From contig CAJXTO010000061.1 in the NCBI GenBank assembly GCA_913061245.1, positions 1-8,705 on the forward strand: 8,705 bases of DNA, read 5' to 3'. Source of the DNA: an uncultured Oceanospirillales bacterium. GTDB taxonomy: Bacteria; Pseudomonadota; Gammaproteobacteria; Pseudomonadales; Litorivicinaceae. Below the pieces are notes generated by a model, which saw nothing but the letters and a program-made list of their open reading frames with translations, made no database searches and was not told the origin of the DNA. A program made the translations under genes and the position numbers. Within the stretch, counting starts at the first letter, position 1; every line of letters begins with the position of its first letter. This document shows positions 4,636-8,705 of this stretch, one piece after another.

Positions 4636-7459
4636 AGGCTCAATGGAGCAAAGCCTGAAGTCCTCGCATCTTGCGGGCGGCAATCTGTATTATCTCGACG
4701 AACTGTACGAACACTATCTCTCTGATCCCAACAGTGTTCCCAATGAATGGCGACAGTATTTTGATTCGCTGCCGCGCGTCGAAGGCGCAATCATGGGCGA
4801 TGTGCCTCATTCAACGATCCAAGAACAGTTTTTACTCCTCGGAAAAGATCGTAATCGAGCTGTCTCAGCCGGAAGTGGGTCTGTTTCATCGGACTTTGAT
4901 CGCAAACAGGTTCAGGTTCAGCGCCTGATTAACGCGTATCGAATCCGCGGGCATCAACGTGCCGCTCTTGACCCACTCGGATTGATGCAACGCGAGCGGG
5001 TTCCTGACCTAGAGCTCGGATTCCATGATTTGTCACCGGCTGATTTAGATACCGTATTTCAGATCGGTATGCAGAATTTCAGCATGCCTGAGGGCAAGCT
5101 CAAGGACATCATCGCTGCGTTAGAGAAAACCTATTGCGGATCGGTCGGTGCTGAGTACATGCACATTGTCGATACGGAAGAGCGGTTGTGGCTGCAGAAC
5201 CGTCTCGAAGCTGTCATGGGTAAGCCTGAATTTCCAAATGAGGTAAAGACACATCTTCTCGAGCGTTTGACCGCTGCTGAAGGTTTGGAGAAGTATCTCC
5301 AGTCACGTTACCCAGGAACGAAGCGTTTTGGTCTTGAAGGCGGTGAATCGCTAGTGCCTTGTGTGGATGAATTGATTCAACGAGCGGGCTCACATGGCGC
5401 CAAAGAAGTCGTTATTGGAATGGCTCACCGAGGTCGTCTAAATCTTCTGGTCAATACGCTCGGTAAGAGTCCACAGGACTTGTTTGATGAGTTTGATGGC
5501 AAGGCGACTTTTGACAATCATGGGGACGTGAAATACCACCAAGGCTTCAGTTCAAACGTATCAACGCCTGGTGGTGAAGTGCATCTCGCGATGTCTTTCA
5601 ACCCGTCGCACTTAGAAATCGTCTCACCTGTCGTTGAGGGGAGTGTGCGCGCGCGCCAAGACCGTCGGAGCGATCCATCCGGTGATCGCGTGGTTCCAAT
5701 TTCAATCCATGGTGACGCAGCCTTTGCCGGTCAGGGTGTTGTCATGGAGACATTCCAGATGTCTCAGATTCGTGGCTTCAAAACTGGCGGCACGATTCAT
5801 ATCGTTGTGAATAATCAGGTGGGTTTCACAACATCACGTCGTGAAGATTCTCGTTCGACGGAGTATTGCACTGATGTCGCGAAAATGGTGCAAGCACCAA
5901 TTTTCCACGTTAACGCTGACGATATCGAAGCTGTGAATTTTGTGACTCAGTTAGCAATGGATTATCGCTACGAGTTCAAGAAAGACATTGTGATTGACCT
6001 GATTTGCTACCGCCGCCGCGGACATAACGAAGCAGACGAGCCAAGTGCAACGCAGCCACTGATGTATGCTCAGATCAAGCAGCAAAAGACGACGCGCGCA
6101 TTGTATGCAGACCAACTTGTTTCTGAAGGCGTAGTGTCTGATGTAGACATTAAGGGCATGGAAGACAGTTATCGTGCGGCACTTGACGCGGGTGAACCTG
6201 TTGTTAAGACGTTGGTTCGAGAGCCTGATAGCAAACTATTCGTGGATTGGACGCCATACCTCGGCCATGAGTGGACAGCAGACCATGACACAAGCTTCCC
6301 GATGAAGCGTTTGCAGGAGCTTGGTCAACAGATCAATACCGTTCCTGCAGGTTTTGTCATGCAAAAGCAGGTTGAGAAAACGTACGAAGATCGCCGTAAA
6401 ATGGCCGCCGGCGCGCTACCTTGCAACTGGGGTTTTGCTGAAACGCTCGCCTACGCAACACTTCTTGATCAAAACGTTGGCGTTCGCTTCACAGGTCAGG
6501 ATGTTGGCCGTGGAACGTTTTCACACCGTCAAGCAACGTTGCATGATCAAAAAACGGGTGAGTCTTACACGCCACTTCAGCACGTCTCTGAAGAGCAGCC
6601 ACGCTTTGATTTATATGACTCGTTCCTGTCTGAAGAAGCTGTACTTGCTTTTGAATATGGTTACGCAACGACTGAACCGCGTCGATTGGCGATTTGGGAA
6701 GCTCAGTTTGGTGATTTTGCCAATGGAGCCCAGGTTGTTATTGATCAGTTCATCACATCTGGCGAGCTCAAGTGGAGCCGTTTGTGCGGCTTGACCATGT
6801 TGTTACCACACGGTTATGAAGGGCAAGGTCCTGAACATAGTTCGGCACGTCTTGAGCGCTTTTTACAGCTGTGCGCTGAAAACAACGTACAGGTTTGTGT
6901 GCCGTCGACTCCAGCGCAGGTGTTCCATATGCTGCGTCGTCAGGCGATTCGTCCGTTACGTAAACCTTTGATCGTGATGAGTCCGAAATCTCTTCTCCGT
7001 AAGAAAGAGGCTGTGTCTACTCTGGAAGAACTTGCAAACGGTAAGTTCCAGACCGTAATTCAAGATACGTCTGGCCTCGATCCGAAAAAGATCAAAAAGG
7101 TGATCCTGTGTTCGGGCAAGGTGTATTACGACTTGGAAGCATATCGCGCGGAAAACGGAATCGAAGATCGTGCAATCTTGCGGGTAGAGCAGCTCTATCC
7201 GTTCCCCGAGGATGATCTGGTGGAGGCGCTCGCGCCATACGTCAACATGGAAGAGATGGTTTGGTGTCAAGAGGAACCAATGAACCAAGGTGCTTGGTTC
7301 CAAAGCCAGCATCACATGTTGAACGCGATGTGGCGTCATCTACCAAATAAATTCCTGCGCTACGCAGGACGCCCGGCAGCAGCAACGCCTGCAGCCGGAT
7401 ATATGGCTTTGCATGTCGCTCAACAACAAGCATTGATACAAGACGCACTGGAAGGGTAA
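4628..7459 (+). CDS. sucA: 2-oxoglutarate dehydrogenase E1 component
   Basis: Thiamine diphosphate-dependent E1 that decarboxylates 2-oxoglutarate and passes the succinyl group to the lipoyl arm of SucB, in the cytoplasmic OGDH complex. The 943 residues compare with 933 in E. coli. The N-terminal E2-contact region is about 13-50 (NLYYLDELYEHYLSDPNSV). The first thiamine-binding half is about 200-540, with GMAHRGRLN (His267), VKYHQGFSS (His304), GDAAFAGQGV (362-371) and NNQVGFTT (395-402). The second, transketolase-like half is about 595-790, with EAQFGDFANGAQVVIDQF and LLPHGYEGQGPEHSS. The C-terminal domain follows, with LYPFP, WCQEEPMNQGAW and LRYAGRPAAATPA. It sits 219 bp after sdhB and 33 bp before sucB. 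Expression may come partly by read-through from the sdh promoter past the hairpins at 4421-4506. Confidence 0.99.
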   Translation: MSEGSMEQSLKSSHLAGGNLYYLDELYEHYLSDPNSVPNEWRQYFDSLPRVEGAIMGDVPHSTIQEQFLLLGKDRNRAVSAGSGSVSSDFDRKQVQVQRLINAYRIRGHQRAALDPLGLMQRERVPDLELGFHDLSPADLDTVFQIGMQNFSMPEGKLKDIIAALEKTYCGSVGAEYMHIVDTEERLWLQNRLEAVMGKPEFPNEVKTHLLERLTAAEGLEKYLQSRYPGTKRFGLEGGESLVPCVDELIQRAGSHGAKEVVIGMAHRGRLNLLVNTLGKSPQDLFDEFDGKATFDNHGDVKYHQGFSSNVSTPGGEVHLAMSFNPSHLEIVSPVVEGSVRARQDRRSDPSGDRVVPISIHGDAAFAGQGVVMETFQMSQIRGFKTGGTIHIVVNNQVGFTTSRREDSRSTEYCTDVAKMVQAPIFHVNADDIEAVNFVTQLAMDYRYEFKKDIVIDLICYRRRGHNEADEPSATQPLMYAQIKQQKTTRALYADQLVSEGVVSDVDIKGMEDSYRAALDAGEPVVKTLVREPDSKLFVDWTPYLGHEWTADHDTSFPMKRLQELGQQINTVPAGFVMQKQVEKTYEDRRKMAAGALPCNWGFAETLAYATLLDQNVGVRFTGQDVGRGTFSHRQATLHDQKTGESYTPLQHVSEEQPRFDLYDSFLSEEAVLAFEYGYATTEPRRLAIWEAQFGDFANGAQVVIDQFITSGELKWSRLCGLTMLLPHGYEGQGPEHSSARLERFLQLCAENNVQVCVPSTPAQVFHMLRRQAIRPLRKPLIVMSPKSLLRKKEAVSTLEELANGKFQTVIQDTSGLDPKKIKKVILCSGKVYYDLEAYRAENGIEDRAILRVEQLYPFPEDDLVEALAPYVNMEEMVWCQEEPMNQGAWFQSQHHMLNAMWRHLPNKFLRYAGRPAAATPAAGYMALHVAQQQALIQDALEG

Positions 7460-7461
7460 AC

Positions 7462-7476
7462 GTCACCACAAGTGAC
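7462..7476 (+). repeat. Small inverted repeat between sucA and sucB
   Basis: GTCAC (7462-7466) and GTGAC (7472-7476) flank a 5-nt loop CACAA, two bases after the sucA stop and just before the sucB ribosome site AAGGAA (7482-7487). With only 5 bp and no T run it is not a terminator. It could modestly affect sucB initiation or mark an RNA processing point. Confidence 0.25.
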
Positions 7477-7492
7477 TCGTTAAGGAAATACA

Positions 7493-8695
7493 ATGGCAAT
7501 TGAAATTAAAGCTCCGCAATTCCCAGAATCAGTCGAGGAAGGCTCGATCGCAACCTGGCACAAGCAGGTTGGTGAAGCTGTGAGTCGTGACGAACTGATC
7601 GTTGATATTGAAACTGACAAAACGGTATTGGAAGTCGTTGCGGCTGAAGATGGTGTTTTGACAGAAATCATGAAGCAGGAAGGTGACATCGTTTTGTCAC
7701 AGGAGCTTATCGGAAAGATCGAAGCCGGTGCGGTAGCGAGCGCTCCAGCGAAGCAAGCTGAAGCGACAGTTACGCCTGCTGCTGAATCACAAGCAGATGC
7801 GGCGCTGGCAGCAAATCCAGCAGCGAAGAAGCTGGCTGAAGAGAACAATATTGACTTAGCGTCTGTGAAAGGAACTGGAAAAGACGGTCGCATTTTGAAG
7901 GAAGATGTTCAAAACGCGATGACAGCACCAAAGGCTGCGGCTCCTGCAGCGACAGCCCCTGCGAAGGCGGCCGCTCCAGTACTGACAGGTGAGCGTGTCG
8001 AGAAGCGCGTCCCGATGACACGCCTGCGTGCGACGATCGCGAAGCGTTTGCTTGATGCGCAACATAATGCAGCAATGCTCACGACGTTCAACGAAGTGAA
8101 TATGGGTCCTTTGATGGATCTCCGTAAGCAATACAAAGATCTGTTTGAAAAGACGCACAATGGTACACGCCTCGGTTTTATGGGCTTCTTCGTGAAAGCT
8201 GCTGCTGAAGCATTGAAGCGCTTCCCTGCGGTGAATGCATCAATCGATGGCAACGATATGGTGTATCACGGGTACTACGACATTGGAGTCGCCGTATCAA
8301 CCGAGCGGGGACTGGTTGTTCCTGTCCTTCGTGATTGCGACAGGATGTCGATTGCGGAAGTCGAGGGTGGCATCAAGGATTACGCGGTTGCTGCGAAAGA
8401 CGGCAAGCTTGCTATTGAAGACATGACTGGCGGTACCTTCACGATCACCAACGGCGGTGTATTTGGTTCGCTATTATCGACGCCGATCTTGAATCCGCCA
8501 CAAACGGCGATTCTAGGTATGCACAAGATCCAAGAGCGGCCGATGGCTGTGAATGGTCAAGTTGTTATTCAGCCGATGATGTATCTCGCACTGTCGTATG
8601 ATCATCGCATGATCGATGGAAAAGATGCAGTTCAGTTCTTAGTCGCAATCAAAGACATGCTGGAAGATCCAGCGCGTATGTTGCTAGACGTGTAA
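7493..8695 (+). CDS. sucB: Dihydrolipoamide succinyltransferase (OGDH E2)
   Basis: Core E2 subunit of the 2-oxoglutarate dehydrogenase complex; moves the succinyl group from E1 to CoA by its swinging lipoyl arm. The 400 residues compare with 405 in E. coli. One lipoyl domain spans about 1-78, with lipoylated Lys43 in ETDKTVLEV. An Ala-rich linker follows, then the peripheral subunit-binding domain at about 108-143 (NPAAKKLAEENNID, GTGKDGRILKEDV). A second Ala/Pro linker is at about 144-165 and the acyltransferase domain at about 168-400. Catalytic His371 and Asp375 are in SYDHRMIDG, and ITNGGVFGS is conserved. The MTRLRATIAKRLL and LTTFNEVNM blocks fit the succinyl- rather than the acetyltransferase branch. 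Start set by AAGGAA six bases before ATG 7493. Cotranscribed with sucA. Confidence 0.99.
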   Translation: MAIEIKAPQFPESVEEGSIATWHKQVGEAVSRDELIVDIETDKTVLEVVAAEDGVLTEIMKQEGDIVLSQELIGKIEAGAVASAPAKQAEATVTPAAESQADAALAANPAAKKLAEENNIDLASVKGTGKDGRILKEDVQNAMTAPKAAAPAATAPAKAAAPVLTGERVEKRVPMTRLRATIAKRLLDAQHNAAMLTTFNEVNMGPLMDLRKQYKDLFEKTHNGTRLGFMGFFVKAAAEALKRFPAVNASIDGNDMVYHGYYDIGVAVSTERGLVVPVLRDCDRMSIAEVEGGIKDYAVAAKDGKLAIEDMTGGTFTITNGGVFGSLLSTPILNPPQTAILGMHKIQERPMAVNGQVVIQPMMYLALSYDHRMIDGKDAVQFLVAIKDMLEDPARMLLDV

Positions 8696-8697
8696 TC

Positions 8698-8702
8698 GGA
8701 GG
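8698..8702 (+). promoter_or_regulatory. Ribosome binding site of the next gene
   Basis: GGAGG occurs three bases after the sucB stop, at the window edge. It implies a further plus-strand gene starting within about 10 bases of the end, in the same operon. In related genomes this is lpd (the E3 component) or sucC; the window cannot say which. Confidence 0.7.
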
Positions 8703-8705
8703 AAT

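Noticed and set aside
1..8705. Search for mobile elements, CRISPR arrays, tRNA/rRNA genes, defence genes or toxin-antitoxin pairs
   Set aside because: Nothing of the kind is visible. Apart from two gaps of about 220-230 bp and short spacers, the window is filled by intact TCA-cycle genes.

Overview
This is a central-metabolism locus from a bacterium, almost certainly a gammaproteobacterium. The products read as close relatives of the Escherichia coli and Pseudomonas TCA-cycle enzymes. The order (gltA pointing away from sdhCDAB-sucAB) matches the Pseudomonas/Acinetobacter/Oceanospirillales arrangement. Base composition is moderate, near 50% G+C by eye. I cannot place the genus from sequence alone.

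Layout: positions 1-962 hold the 5' three quarters of gltA (type II citrate synthase) on the minus strand, cut off by the window edge. Positions 963-1194 are a divergent control region with good sigma70-type promoters for gltA (minus) and sdhC (plus), plus a perfect 17-bp inverted repeat over the -35 of the sdh promoter. Positions 1195-4408 are sdhC, sdhD, sdhA and sdhB, tightly packed, encoding the four subunits of succinate:quinone oxidoreductase (complex II). Positions 4409-4627 form a 219-bp gap rich in inverted repeats, including a 12-bp stem followed by a T run that looks like an intrinsic terminator or attenuator, and a possible 35-codon ORF overlapping the sucA start. Positions 4628-8695 hold sucA and sucB, the E1 and E2 components of 2-oxoglutarate dehydrogenase. 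A Shine-Dalgarno sequence after sucB shows that another gene follows, by analogy lpd (E3) or sucC.

Function: citrate synthase brings acetyl-CoA into the cycle. SucAB (with an E3 outside the window) converts 2-oxoglutarate to succinyl-CoA, and SdhCDAB oxidises succinate while reducing quinone. All six complete genes are intact, with catalytic, cofactor and heme/quinone residues in place.

I found no mobile element, CRISPR array, RNA gene, defence gene or unknown protein family, and I do not think the window holds a novel system. The points worth a second look are regulatory: the divergent promoter block, the palindrome on the sdh -35, and the hairpin-rich sdhB-sucA gap.
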